A stretch of DNA of 64,000 nucleotides from NCBI GenBank assembly GCA_003280605.1, contig QCEM01000004.1, positions 1 through 64,000 of the forward strand. Reading direction: 5' to 3'. A program made the position numbers and the translations under genes. Below, one piece after another: positions 1 through 8,713 of this stretch. Positions within the stretch are counted from its first letter, which is position 1. Each line of letters begins with the position of its first letter. A model generated the notes under the pieces. It made no database searches and was not told the origin of the DNA. It worked only from the letters and a program-made list of their open reading frames with translations. Origin of the DNA: SAR116 cluster bacterium AG-355-O21. GTDB taxonomy: Bacteria; Pseudomonadota; Alphaproteobacteria; Thalassobaculales; Thalassobaculaceae.

Positions 1-959
1 GCGTGTGGTGCATTCTCTAGGCCGCTGACCCGATCTTCCTTATATTTAACTTTGCCGGTGGCAATCCAGTCACTCATGGCGACCTCGAATTCAGGGAACT
101 GATCCCAGAAGTCAGAAACAATAAACCCGCGCCACAAAATGCGATTGGTCAAGGTTTGACGCATCAAAGCGGGCAGCATGTTCTGGCCGTCACCAAGGCC
201 GGTGGCATTATATTGCGCAATCAAACCGCACACCGGCACCCGGGAAAACGGGTTCAATCGCGGAATGACAGCTTCCAAAACCTTGCCGGCAACATTCTCG
301 AAATAGACGTCAATGCCATCGGGGCAGGCGTCTTTCAAAAGGCGCCTAAGTTCAGGGTCATTGTGGTTGAGACATGCATCAAAGCCCAGGCTATCGGTGA
401 CATAGGTGCATTTTTCGTCGGCGCCGGCGACACCTACCGCCCGGCAGCCGTGAATCTTGGCAATTTGCCCGACAACGGCACCAACGGCTCCTGATGCAGC
501 CGCCACAACCACTGTTTCACCTGCTTTTGGTTGCCCAATATTACGCATCCCGGCATAGGCCGTCATGCCGGGCATGCCAAGCACACCCAGCGCGGTGCTG
601 ATTGGCGCAATCGCAGCATTCACTTTTCGCAATTCGCGGCCATTGGTGACCGCATGGCTTTGCCATCCGGTGCGGCCGACAACAATATCGCCAACCGCAA
701 ATTCAGGGTTGTTACTGGCGATAACCTGGCTGACGGTTCCGCCTTCCATGACGCCGTCCAGTGCCACGGGTTTTGCATAGGACTTTTTGTCGTCCATGCG
801 CCCGCGCATGTAGGGATCGAGCGACAGGTAAATGGTTCGGCACAGCAATTCGCCGGCGCCGGCGGTTGGCATTGCCGCCTCTTCAAACCGAAAATCGCTG
901 TCTTTTGGGGAGCCGACAGGCCGCGCCGCAAGGACGATACGTTGCATTTTTTCAGACAT
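1..959 (-). CDS. NADP-dependent zinc-free MDR oxidoreductase (curcumin reductase / LTB4 dehydrogenase-like), 3' end outside window
   Basis: The protein is read on the minus strand from ATG at 957-959, with GGGAG upstream as ribosome binding site, and runs off the left edge after about 319 codons. The N-terminal half has the motif DPYMRGRM and a GroES-like fold region. The Rossmann half carries AASGAVGAVVGQIAK, the nucleotide-binding loop of the medium-chain reductases. No zinc-ligand cysteine pattern is seen, which fits the NADPH-dependent double-bond reductase branch (YncB/CurA-like, 2-alkenal or curcumin reduction). It starts 32 bases after the stop of the beta-oxidation gene, so the two probably share a transcript and it may reduce an enoyl or alkenal intermediate. 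The natural substrate cannot be told from sequence. Confidence 0.85.
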   Translation of the reverse strand, partial: MSEKMQRIVLAARPVGSPKDSDFRFEEAAMPTAGAGELLCRTIYLSLDPYMRGRMDDKKSYAKPVALDGVMEGGTVSQVIASNNPEFAVGDIVVGRTGWQSHAVTNGRELRKVNAAIAPISTALGVLGMPGMTAYAGMRNIGQPKAGETVVVAAASGAVGAVVGQIAKIHGCRAVGVAGADEKCTYVTDSLGFDACLNHNDPELRRLLKDACPDGIDVYFENVAGKVLEAVIPRLNPFSRVPVCGLIAQYNATGLGDGQNMLPALMRQTLTNRILWRGFIVSDFWDQFPEFEVAMSDWIATGKVKYKEDRVSGLENAPH

Positions 960-991
960 CTTATTGCTCCCGTTATGTGCCGCTGTGGCGT

Positions 992-3094
992 TTAATTATT
1001 TTCTGCATCCCAGTCAGCGAAGGTCTTACCCTCGGTTGCCAAACGTGCCAGGAGAGGAGCCGGGTCCATCCACTCGTCACCCCCGTCAAACATTTCTTTG
1101 ACAGCTTGATAGACGGTCTCCAGTCCAACCTGGTCGGCATAATTCATCGGCCCGCCACGAAAGCTGGGAAAGCCATAGCCATTGGTGTAAATCACATCAA
1201 TGTCACTGGCTCGATACGCCTTACCTTCGGCTAGAATTTTGGCGCCTTCATTGATCAGTGCAAACATGCAGCGCTGTAAAATTGCGTCATCGCTGAAATC
1301 ATGTCGGGTGACGCCTGCCGCCGCTGCACTGGCCAAGATCAATTCTTCGATTTCGGGGTCCGGATGAGGGGTTCGATCGCCGGCCACATATTTATACCAA
1401 CCAGCGCCGGTTTTCTGGCCATGTCGGCCCATTTCGACCACCTTATCGGCAATCTCGGAATAGCGGTAATTGGCTGCCGGACGACCACGTTCTTGGCGCA
1501 CCCGATAGCCAACATCAAGACCGGCCATATCGCCCATGGTGAACGGTCCCATCGGCATCCCAAAATCATAAATGACGCGGTCTACATCCTGCGGCAAAGC
1601 GCCGTCTTCCAGCAAGAACCCTGCTTGCCGGGTATAAGCATGTAGCATCCGGTTGCCGACAAAGCCGTCACAAACCCCCACGACAACCGGCACTTTGGCA
1701 ATTTTTTTGGCGATTTTCATGGTCGTGTTGAGGACATCGGCAGCGGTTTTTTCACCACGCACGATTTCCAGCAGCTTCATCACATTGGCGGGGCTGAAGA
1801 AATGGGTGCCGATAACATCTTGCGGTCGTTTCGTGACCGCCGCGATTTCGTCCACATCCAGGGTTGAGGTGTTACTGGCGAGGATGGCACCAGGCTTACA
1901 AATCGCATCTAGCTTGCTGAAAATCTCTTTCTTCAAGGCCATATTTTCAAACACGGCCTCGATCACCATATCGGCGTCGGCAGCGGCCGAAAGCTCAACT
2001 GCACCGCTAAACATGGCCATCCGCTGATCCATTTTTTCCCGACTCAACCGTCCTTTTGAGACGGTTGCGGTATAGTTTTTGGTGACGATGGCTAGGCCGC
2101 GATCAAGGGCATCTTGCGCGGTTTCGATCAAGGTCACGGGAATCCCCACATTGGCGAAATTCATCGCAATGCCGCCACCCATGGTGCCGGCACCGATGAT
2201 GGCGACTTTTTTGATCTCACGGGTCGCCGTGTCCTTCGACACACCAGGCACTTTTCCGGCCGCCCGTTCGGCAAAAAAGGCATGCCGTAGACCCTGGCTT
2301 TCAGGACCGGCTTTCAGTTCTTCAAAAATTTCCCGCTCGCGTTGCAGGGCGGCGTCAAAATCCATGGTCACGGCGTTGGCGACCGACTCCAGGCATTTCT
2401 GCGGCGCCGGCTGGCCCCGTGTGCGGCGTGCAATCGCTTTCATTTCGGCAGCCGCCAGGTCAGCCGCGCTGCGCCCTTCCGGCAGTGCGGCTTGCAGATC
2501 GCGAACCCGCTTCAACGGTGCGCCGTCAGCCACCAGCTGGCGGGCGAAAGCCATCGCACCTGCGGTCAAGTCGCCATCAACAATATGGTCAATAATGCCG
2601 GCGTCCAAGGCTTTGTCAGCCGCAAGGAAATCGCCGCTGGAGATTAATTTCATGGCCTTTTCAACGCCAACCAAACGCGGTAGCCGCTGAGTTCCGCCGG
2701 CACCTGGTAACAGTCCTAATTTTACTTCCGGCAAGCCGACCATGGCGCCGGCAACGGCGACTCGGTAGTGGCAACCAAGGGCGGTTTCCAATCCGCCGCC
2801 GAGGGCGGTGCCGTGGATCGCGCAGACAACAGGCTTACTGCTGGCTTCAAATGTGCTGATCGCGTCATTCAGCGTCGGCTGCGCACTCGGTAAATTAAAT
2901 TCCCGAATGTCGGCACCGGCAATAAACGTCCGGCCTGCACCAATCAGCACAATCGCGGTGACGGCATCATCTGCCAGCGCCTCTTGGGTGCAGCTTACAA
3001 GGCCATTGCGGACAGCTTGACTAAGGGCGTTAACAGGTGGGTTATCGACGGTGATAACGGCGATATCCCCATGATTTTGAAGGCTGACAGGCAT
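992..3094 (-). CDS. fadJ: Bifunctional enoyl-CoA hydratase / 3-hydroxyacyl-CoA dehydrogenase
   Basis: This fused beta-oxidation enzyme of about 700 residues hydrates enoyl-CoA and oxidises the 3-hydroxyacyl-CoA with NAD. The N-terminal third is a crotonase domain, with HGTALGGGLETALG forming the oxyanion hole and GLPEVKLGLLPGAGG carrying the catalytic Glu region. The dehydrogenase part begins near residue 300 with AIIGAGTMGGGIAMNFA, followed by the SNTSTLDVDEIA and THFFSPANVMKLLEIVR motifs and two C-terminal helical domains. An ATG at 3094 was chosen; a TTG two codons upstream (3100) has slightly better spacing to AGGGAG. No thiolase lies beside it. The organisation resembles alphaproteobacterial FadJ or peroxisomal-type enzymes, so the symbol is by similarity. 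Confidence 0.9.
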   Translation of the reverse strand: MPVSLQNHGDIAVITVDNPPVNALSQAVRNGLVSCTQEALADDAVTAIVLIGAGRTFIAGADIREFNLPSAQPTLNDAISTFEASSKPVVCAIHGTALGGGLETALGCHYRVAVAGAMVGLPEVKLGLLPGAGGTQRLPRLVGVEKAMKLISSGDFLAADKALDAGIIDHIVDGDLTAGAMAFARQLVADGAPLKRVRDLQAALPEGRSAADLAAAEMKAIARRTRGQPAPQKCLESVANAVTMDFDAALQREREIFEELKAGPESQGLRHAFFAERAAGKVPGVSKDTATREIKKVAIIGAGTMGGGIAMNFANVGIPVTLIETAQDALDRGLAIVTKNYTATVSKGRLSREKMDQRMAMFSGAVELSAAADADMVIEAVFENMALKKEIFSKLDAICKPGAILASNTSTLDVDEIAAVTKRPQDVIGTHFFSPANVMKLLEIVRGEKTAADVLNTTMKIAKKIAKVPVVVGVCDGFVGNRMLHAYTRQAGFLLEDGALPQDVDRVIYDFGMPMGPFTMGDMAGLDVGYRVRQERGRPAANYRYSEIADKVVEMGRHGQKTGAGWYKYVAGDRTPHPDPEIEELILASAAAAGVTRHDFSDDAILQRCMFALINEGAKILAEGKAYRASDIDVIYTNGYGFPSFRGGPMNYADQVGLETVYQAVKEMFDGGDEWMDPAPLLARLATEGKTFADWDAENN

Positions 3095-3228
3095 GTCCAA
3101 AACGTCTCCCTGACGAAATTTTATTCTTAATCGGCGGCGTCTGGCGCTAGCATAAAGGACCTGCCGCCGGTTTCAATATTTCCCAGCCTTCCTGCGGCAT
3201 AATTTTTATGACCTGTCAGGCGAATTGT

Positions 3229-4953
3229 TTACCAGCCCATGGCCCGGCCGGACCGCCTTGGGTCCGCCCCGCCTGAAAGCAAGCCGGTTTCAAGGTTGGC
3301 ACTGATTGCACAGACGCCGGCCACGGCGTCGGCACGGTCAGGCAACCATTCAATGTCATGGCCGCGTTTGGCAAGTTCGGTGCCGGTTTCCTGGCCGATG
3401 CTTGCTTCGACCGCCAATCGGCCTGGTTTGGCGTCATGCGGCTCGAATGAATTCGGCTGGCTATGGGTTGAAAAGCGCGGTGCTTCGACTGCCGCTTGGA
3501 TGTTCATATCAAACAGCAGATGGTTCAGTAAGACTTGCAACATGCCCTGTGGCTGGGTGTCGCCGCCAGGTGCCCCAAACGGCATGGCTAAGCGGCCCGG
3601 CGCCATCAGCAGTGCCGGATTGGGCGTCAATCGCGGGCGTTTGCCGGGGGCAATCGACGCGGCGTGGTTGGCACGTGCGAAAGATTGCGCGCCACGTGCC
3701 GACGGGCAAAATCCCAAACCCGGGATAACCGGGCTTTCAAAGGACACGTCGCTGGGGGTGATGGAACAAATGTTACCGGCTTTATCTATGCTGGCCACAT
3801 AAGATGTGTCGGGTGCAATCTCGACCGCAGCAGGGTCATTGAGGGGGCGAAAGGGAACGCCGCCAAAACCGGCGATTTCACCAGCGTCAGGAAGCTCGGG
3901 TGCGGCCTGTTTAGGGTCGATCATGGACCGCCGCTGCGCCCCGTGCTCGGCTGATAAAAGCTGTTCGATGGGGACGTCAATAACATCCGGGTCACCGTAA
4001 TAACGCTCGCGATCGGCAAAGGCTAATTTGATCGCTTCGGCCAAGGTGTGCACGTAATCAGCCGAGTTATGGCCCATTGCAGGCAAGTCGATACCCTCTA
4101 AAATCCGCAGCATCTGTAACAGGGCCGGGCCCTGGCACCAGGGCCGGCAGCTATAAACCGTGGCACCGGCAAAGGGGATTGCGAGTGGGGTTTCAATGGG
4201 GGTGTGATAATTGCCAAGATCAGCCATTGTCAGCCAACCGTCATGGGCAGCATGGTAATCGGTGATGGTGCGGGCAATGTCGCCTTGGTAAAAAGCCAGG
4301 CGTGCCGCTTCCAAGCCGGCGAAGCGATCGCCGCCTTTGCCACGGGCGGCCGTTTCCTCGGCGACCATGTAACTTAGGGCGTCGGCAAGGTCGGTTTGTA
4401 CCAGCCAATCACCTTCTTGCCGTGGCCGCCCATCGGGGTGCAGCCAAATCGCGGCATTGCTTGGAAATTTCGCGTAATTATCACGGTAGCGGCTGAGGAA
4501 ACGGGCCATGATGGGATGCACGGTAAAGCCTTCGCGGGCCCAGTGAATCGCGGGGCCGGCCACCTCTGCAAAGGACATCGTGCCGAATTGCTTGAGAATC
4601 CGGATCCAGGCATCCGGTGCCGCCGGAATAACCGTCCGCCGGAGACCAAGGGGAATTTGGCCGTTACACTGCTCGAAAAAATAGTTTGGATCGGTCGCCT
4701 GCGGCCAGGGGCCAAGGCCGGCAACACTGATCACGGCATCACGCTCGGCAAGATAGATCAGCATCGGCGCAACACCGGAAAACTGCACTTGATCGCTTTG
4801 TAGAATACCAAGCGCAATTCCGGCAGCGACACCGGCGTCAATCGCATTGCCGCCGGCTTCAAGCATCTTCATGCCCGCCTCAGTGGCCAGGTAATGGCCG
4901 GCCACGACCATATGATTGCGGCCGGTAATCATGGGTTGCTGTGTCATCATCAT
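3229..4953 (-). CDS. ggt: Gamma-glutamyltransferase-family (Ntn hydrolase) protein
   Basis: This 574-residue protein has the large-plus-small subunit layout of gamma-glutamyltransferases. GGNAIDAGVAAGIALG lies near residues 34-49. The self-processing site DTSYVASIDKAGN places the nucleophile Thr at about residue 383, so the small subunit would be about 192 residues. Family members cleave themselves before this Thr and then transfer or hydrolyse gamma-glutamyl groups, for example of glutathione. Unlike classical periplasmic GGT no signal peptide is visible, so a cytoplasmic location is likely and the substrate may differ, as in GGT-like cephalosporin acylases. It begins with three consecutive Met codons. 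It sits between motB and the beta-oxidation gene, all on the minus strand, with no obvious functional link. Confidence 0.85.
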   Translation of the reverse strand: MMMTQQPMITGRNHMVVAGHYLATEAGMKMLEAGGNAIDAGVAAGIALGILQSDQVQFSGVAPMLIYLAERDAVISVAGLGPWPQATDPNYFFEQCNGQIPLGLRRTVIPAAPDAWIRILKQFGTMSFAEVAGPAIHWAREGFTVHPIMARFLSRYRDNYAKFPSNAAIWLHPDGRPRQEGDWLVQTDLADALSYMVAEETAARGKGGDRFAGLEAARLAFYQGDIARTITDYHAAHDGWLTMADLGNYHTPIETPLAIPFAGATVYSCRPWCQGPALLQMLRILEGIDLPAMGHNSADYVHTLAEAIKLAFADRERYYGDPDVIDVPIEQLLSAEHGAQRRSMIDPKQAAPELPDAGEIAGFGGVPFRPLNDPAAVEIAPDTSYVASIDKAGNICSITPSDVSFESPVIPGLGFCPSARGAQSFARANHAASIAPGKRPRLTPNPALLMAPGRLAMPFGAPGGDTQPQGMLQVLLNHLLFDMNIQAAVEAPRFSTHSQPNSFEPHDAKPGRLAVEASIGQETGTELAKRGHDIEWLPDRADAVAGVCAISANLETGLLSGGADPRRSGRAMGW

Positions 4954-5019
4954 GATTTTGCTCGTAAAGGGCGGCGTCGCCTGAGTGTGATATGAAACAA
5001 CCGAGGTGGCGACTAAATT

Positions 5020-5043
5020 CCGCCGGCCGGGCCGTGACGGCGG
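5020..5043 (-). terminator. Weak candidate terminator after motB
   Basis: Directly after the motB stop, the minus strand can form a six-pair CCGCCG/CGGCGG stem with a 12-base GC-rich loop, followed by AATTTAG. The U-run is poor, so termination here is only a possibility. Confidence 0.25.
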
Positions 5044-5046
5044 TCC

Positions 5047-6174
5047 TTATTGCTCGGCCCGTAAAGCGGCCTCGGCGGCGGCCACAGCGATGCTGTCATC
5101 TGCCGTTTGTCGAACTAGCACGATGCTGATTCGGCGATTGGTTGCGGCAGACGGGTTTTCTGGCATGATCGGTTCACGGTCGGCCCGGCCGACAACTTCG
5201 GTGATGCGGGTGTTGTTGATGCCGCTGGCAATCAGCGCCCGGCGACTGGCAAGCGCACGGTCGGCGGATAGCTCCCAATTGGTGTAAGTTGACCCAGGGG
5301 CGAATTTCGTCGCGTCGGTATGGCCGGAGATTTTAATATTATTCGGCATCTTCGCCAGCAGCTGGGAAACTTTGCCAAGTAAAACCCGCGTTGCATCGAA
5401 CATTTCGGCGCTACCGCTGGGGAAAAACGCCATTTTTTCCTGGTCAATAAGCTGAATGCGCAGGCCTTCGGGCACCGAATCGATCTTCAAATTACGGGCG
5501 GCATCAAGCAGGTTTGGATCACTTAAAATCGTTTCATCGATAACTTCGCGGAGCTCTTTTTCAAACTTCTCGAATTTTTCGGTTTCTAATTCGTCAATCT
5601 TGTCGGAGAGCAGTTTTCCAGCTTCGTCGACACCGGCGTTTTGGGCAGTGGTATCAGGGGTTTGTGAGCTGCCGGAAGCGCTGCCGGTCGCGGCTTGTTG
5701 GGCGGCGGCCTGGGGGTCGCGTAACGCTGCCGTGGCGGCATTTTTTAACTCGCCCGGACCTTCGCGTGCTTCCAGGGCGTCGGATTCCGAGGACAGTTTA
5801 CCCTCCTCCGAGCCTGATCCCTCTTTATCGCCGCCTTCAGATTCGGGCGCAGGCGGACTTTTTGCAGCGGCATCATTAATGCTTGGCGGTGAACTGTCGC
5901 TGGTCATTGAGCCTTCGCTTGAGGCCGAGCGGCCGCCCATCGCGCCGCCTGCGCCGGAGCTGCTGGAGCTTGAAATCGCCGTCGGGTCAAAATAATTAGC
6001 AATGCCGATTTTTTGGTCCGAGCTGGTCGCATTGAGCAGCCAAAGCAGCAAGAAAAACGCCATCATGGCGGTAACAAAGTCGGCATAGGCCACTTTCCAG
6101 GCACCACCATGGTGGCCACCATGACCACCTTTTTTGACTTTTTTAATGATTATCGGCGCGTGACCGTCAGCCAC
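5047..6174 (-). CDS. motB: Flagellar motor stator protein MotB
   Basis: MotB anchors the stator to peptidoglycan and, with MotA, forms the ion channel that drives the flagellum. The 375-residue protein starts at GTG 6174, with AAGGGG eight bases upstream. A His/Gly/Lys-rich cytoplasmic N-terminus precedes a single membrane segment containing YADFVTAMMAFFLLLW, whose Asp32 matches the proton-binding Asp of E. coli MotB. A long low-complexity periplasmic linker rich in Ser, Glu, Gly and Ala (about residues 65-170) follows. The C-terminal OmpA-like domain (about 215-355) has the peptidoglycan-binding ISGHTDATKF and RADREPI segments. It lies 61 bases after motA on the same strand. The linker is longer than in E. 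coli MotB. Confidence 0.95.
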   Translation of the reverse strand: MADGHAPIIIKKVKKGGHGGHHGGAWKVAYADFVTAMMAFFLLLWLLNATSSDQKIGIANYFDPTAISSSSSSGAGGAMGGRSASSEGSMTSDSSPPSINDAAAKSPPAPESEGGDKEGSGSEEGKLSSESDALEAREGPGELKNAATAALRDPQAAAQQAATGSASGSSQTPDTTAQNAGVDEAGKLLSDKIDELETEKFEKFEKELREVIDETILSDPNLLDAARNLKIDSVPEGLRIQLIDQEKMAFFPSGSAEMFDATRVLLGKVSQLLAKMPNNIKISGHTDATKFAPGSTYTNWELSADRALASRRALIASGINNTRITEVVGRADREPIMPENPSAATNRRISIVLVRQTADDSIAVAAAEAALRAEQ

Positions 6175-6235
6175 TTGATTAACCCCTTACTTTCATCGGC
6201 GACTGTTCTTAGCCGCTGTGTGATATCGGTTTTTG

Positions 6236-7096
6236 TTAAATGGTTGGCAGCGCTGAGACAGCTTCCTCAACTTCAAAAAACGACGGGCGATCTTTTGACA
6301 TCAGGGTTTTACGCGCAAACTCCACCGAAACGGCAGGGGCATAGCCTGATAAATGCGCCAATAAACCGGCGCGGATGCATTGCATGTATTTTGCATTGGC
6401 ATTGAAGGTCGCGCCCATGGATGCTGCAAGCGGGCTGACAAAGCCATATGCCAACAAAATCCCAAGGAAGGTGCCGACCAGGGCGCCACCGATCAATTTC
6501 CCCAGAACTTCCGGCGGCTCGGTGATCGATCCCATGGTTTTGATGATCCCAAGCACGGCGGCAACAATTCCAAGGGCCGGAAAGCCGTCGCCCATGGTTG
6601 AGTAAGCACCGGCGACCTCTGCGTCCTCGGCATGGTGGGTTTCCAACTCCTCGTCTAATAAATCTGCTAATTCATGAGGATTGTCAGTTCCCAATGTCAT
6701 CATCCGCAGGTAGTCGCAAAGAAACTCTAACGCGTGATGGTCTTCGGTAAATTTCGGGAACGCCTGGAACAGCGAGCTGTCTTCCGGCTTTTCAATATGA
6801 GTTTCAATCGCCAGCATGCCCTTGGTCTTGGCCAAACGGAAAATGGCATACATTAAGCCGAGCAATTCCAGATAATCGGCCTTGGCATATTTTGGGCCTT
6901 TGAGGGCAGATTTGAAGCCGTAGCCTGCCTTGCCGAGGATATGTTTGGGGTTGGCGACGACAAACGCACCGACGCCGGCACCGCCAATGATGACCAATTC
7001 AAACGGCTGCCATAAGGGCGCGAGTTTTCCCCCCATGGCCATATACCCGCCAATCACGCAGATGATAACCAACACCCAACCAATGATGATGAACAT
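6236..7096 (-). CDS. motA: Flagellar motor stator protein MotA
   Basis: MotA is the membrane-embedded, torque-generating partner of MotB. From ATG 7096 (GGAG seven bases upstream) it is 286 residues. A TTG four codons upstream is possible but less likely. Two N-terminal membrane helices are followed by a large cytoplasmic domain (about residues 70-155), whose charged helices contact FliG in the family. Two more helices follow: DGFPALGIVAAVLGIIKTMG, with the conserved proline, and LIGGALVGTFLGILLAYG. The length and order match the alphaproteobacterial MotA family. No other flagellar genes are in the window. The leader contains an inverted repeat at 7113-7133 and a plausible sigma-70 promoter. 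Confidence 0.96.
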   Translation of the reverse strand: MFIIIGWVLVIICVIGGYMAMGGKLAPLWQPFELVIIGGAGVGAFVVANPKHILGKAGYGFKSALKGPKYAKADYLELLGLMYAIFRLAKTKGMLAIETHIEKPEDSSLFQAFPKFTEDHHALEFLCDYLRMMTLGTDNPHELADLLDEELETHHAEDAEVAGAYSTMGDGFPALGIVAAVLGIIKTMGSITEPPEVLGKLIGGALVGTFLGILLAYGFVSPLAASMGATFNANAKYMQCIRAGLLAHLSGYAPAVSVEFARKTLMSKDRPSFFEVEEAVSALPTI

Positions 7097-7112
7097 TGCG
7101 AACTCCAAATGG

Positions 7113-7133
7113 CAGTTACATGGGCTGTAACTG
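7113..7133. repeat. Perfect 8-bp inverted repeat in motA leader
   Basis: CAGTTACA and TGTAACTG are separated by five bases. It lies 17 to 37 bases upstream of the motA ATG, just before its ribosome binding site and downstream of the candidate promoter. It could form an mRNA hairpin next to the Shine-Dalgarno sequence or serve as a dimeric operator. Confidence 0.5.
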
Positions 7134-7157
7134 AGCTAAAACGACCAATATATTTTT

Positions 7158-7186
7158 ATTATCATGCGGATTGCTTCTTTTTGCAA
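7158..7186 (-). promoter_or_regulatory. Candidate sigma-70 promoter for motAB
   Basis: On the minus strand TTGCAA (7181-7186) is followed after 17 bases by GATAAT (7158-7163). Transcription would start near 7150, about 55 bases before motA. It does not look like a sigma-28 flagellar promoter. Confidence 0.35.
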
Positions 7187-7267
7187 AGAAATTGCGTTAT
7201 CTGTCTGACAAACAGGCTATTTTAAAAATTAGGCGACCTAGCAAGCAGGTTTTAAGGAGCAGCAGAA

Positions 7268-7774
7268 GTGGTTGATGATCAGGCACCGGCGACATCTTTT
7301 TCCAATCGTGATTTTCGCAATGTCATGGGCTGCTTTGCGACCGGGGTCACGGTGGTCACAACCTGCGGTGCGGCAGGTGAGCTGGTGGGCATGACCGCCA
7401 ATTCATTCTCGGCCGTTTCCTTGCAGCCGCCATTGGTTTTATTTTGTATTGATCGTGGCGCCAATTGTTTTGCGGTTTTTGAAGCGGCCGACAGTTTTGC
7501 CGTGAACATTCTCACCGCTGAGCAAACCAATATTTCAGCTATCTTTTCCTCCAATGACGACGATCGGTTTGCCAAGGTCGGCTCGCATATTGGCCGCACC
7601 GGCGCGCCGATATTAGAGCAAGCATTGGCAACCATTGAGTGCACGGTGCATGCACGTTATGACGGCGGTGATCACGAAATTGTTTTGGGTCATGTGCGGC
7701 AAATGCATATGCGTCAGGATCAGCAACCATTGTTATACTATGCCGGCAGTTATAGCACTTTGGCCGCGACCTGA
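7268..7774 (+). CDS. Flavin reductase-like domain protein
   Basis: This 168-residue protein starts at GTG 7268, preceded by TAAGGAG. It has the single FMN-binding split-barrel domain of the short-chain flavin reductases: FRNVMGCFATGVTVVTT at the start, then the GMTANSFSAVSLQPPLVLF segment that binds flavin, and a C-terminal LGHVRQ strand. Relatives supply reduced FMN or FAD to two-component monooxygenases (HpaC, ActVB types). No oxygenase component is nearby, so its partner is unknown. It is first in an apparent three-gene plus-strand operon with two alpha/beta hydrolases and is divergent from motA. Confidence 0.88.
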   Translation: MVDDQAPATSFSNRDFRNVMGCFATGVTVVTTCGAAGELVGMTANSFSAVSLQPPLVLFCIDRGANCFAVFEAADSFAVNILTAEQTNISAIFSSNDDDRFAKVGSHIGRTGAPILEQALATIECTVHARYDGGDHEIVLGHVRQMHMRQDQQPLLYYAGSYSTLAAT

Positions 7775-7801
7775 TGGTGTGGTCGGCAGGAGCGATTGGC
7801 G

Positions 7802-8713
7802 ATGCGTCTGACTAATGGCAGTTTTCCGTTTCCAGATAAGACCGGCACGACCTGGCTTGCGTTTTCCGATTTCACCGATCAAGCCGCCCAGCGCGTTGTC
7901 CTATGTGTGCACAGCCTCACCCGTCAGAGCCGAGATTTTGACGCCCTGGCGCGCAGTTTGGTGGAAAACTACCATGTGATTGCCTTGGATTTGGCAGGCC
8001 GCGGGCGAAGCGGCTGGCTGGCCGATAAAACCGGCTATCAGCTGGCAACCTATTTGCGGCATGTGAAAGCGCTTCTGGACTATCGCGGTTTGACCGAGGT
8101 GGTTTGGGTCGGTGCCGGTATCGGTGGTCTCATCGGCATGGCTTTGGCGGCCGAGGAGGAGAGCCCGATCAGCCATTTAATTCTCAATGATATCGGCCCT
8201 GAATTGGCCCCTGAAGGGGTGGCGCGAATTGCCGAATATGCTGCCGAAACGCCGCATTTCCGGCGCCTCAGTGCCGTTGCTGAGTATTTCCATAAAATTT
8301 ATGCACCCTTTGGCGCCATCGATGAGGCAGCGTGGTCGGAGCTGGTCATTCACGCCGTCAATCGCGAGGATACAGGCGGCTATTCCCTCCATCATGATCC
8401 GGCCATCGGCACGGCGTTTGCGGCCGAACCTGTGCCGCCGCAGATGTGGTCGATCTATGACCGTATACAACAGCCGACGTTGGTTTTGCGGGGCAGCGAA
8501 TCGGATATCTTAACCCCTGCTGTAGCCGCAGAAATGGCGATGCGTGGCCCCCAGGCGGAGATTGTCGAAATCGCCCGGCGAGGACATTTTCCGCCGCTGA
8601 TAAGTGCCGATGAAATTGCCGTTGTGGCGACATGGTTGGCACAATTTGAGGACCCGCAAGAAGCGCCGTCCGACAGCCGGTCAGACGCATCCGACGCGCA
8701 GGATCAGGCGTGA
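7802..8713 (+). CDS. Alpha/beta hydrolase fold protein lacking the usual nucleophile Ser
   Basis: This 303-residue protein is related to the many alphaproteobacterial alpha/beta hydrolases with a VHGLTR...RDFDALA start. ATG 7802 is preferred over the TTG two codons earlier because of AGGAG nine bases upstream. The fold signatures are present: the strand before VHSLTRQSRDFDALA, the DLAGRGRSGWLA segment, an acid-loop Asp in GSESDILTP and the terminal His in RRGHFPPL. The nucleophile elbow reads VGAGIGGLIGM, where family members have G-x-S-x-G-G. Position 106 is therefore Gly (codon 8117-8119, GGT), one base from the Ser codon AGT. It may be catalytically dead or use another mechanism. The C-terminal 25 residues are Asp/Ser-rich. 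It overlaps the next gene by four bases. Confidence 0.85.
   Translation: MRLTNGSFPFPDKTGTTWLAFSDFTDQAAQRVVLCVHSLTRQSRDFDALARSLVENYHVIALDLAGRGRSGWLADKTGYQLATYLRHVKALLDYRGLTEVVWVGAGIGGLIGMALAAEEESPISHLILNDIGPELAPEGVARIAEYAAETPHFRRLSAVAEYFHKIYAPFGAIDEAAWSELVIHAVNREDTGGYSLHHDPAIGTAFAAEPVPPQMWSIYDRIQQPTLVLRGSESDILTPAVAAEMAMRGPQAEIVEIARRGHFPPLISADEIAVVATWLAQFEDPQEAPSDSRSDASDAQDQA

Noticed and set aside
3239-3802. Plus-strand open frame opposite the GGT-family gene (187 codons)
   Set aside because: Antisense shadow of a clearly conserved protein, with no start signal.
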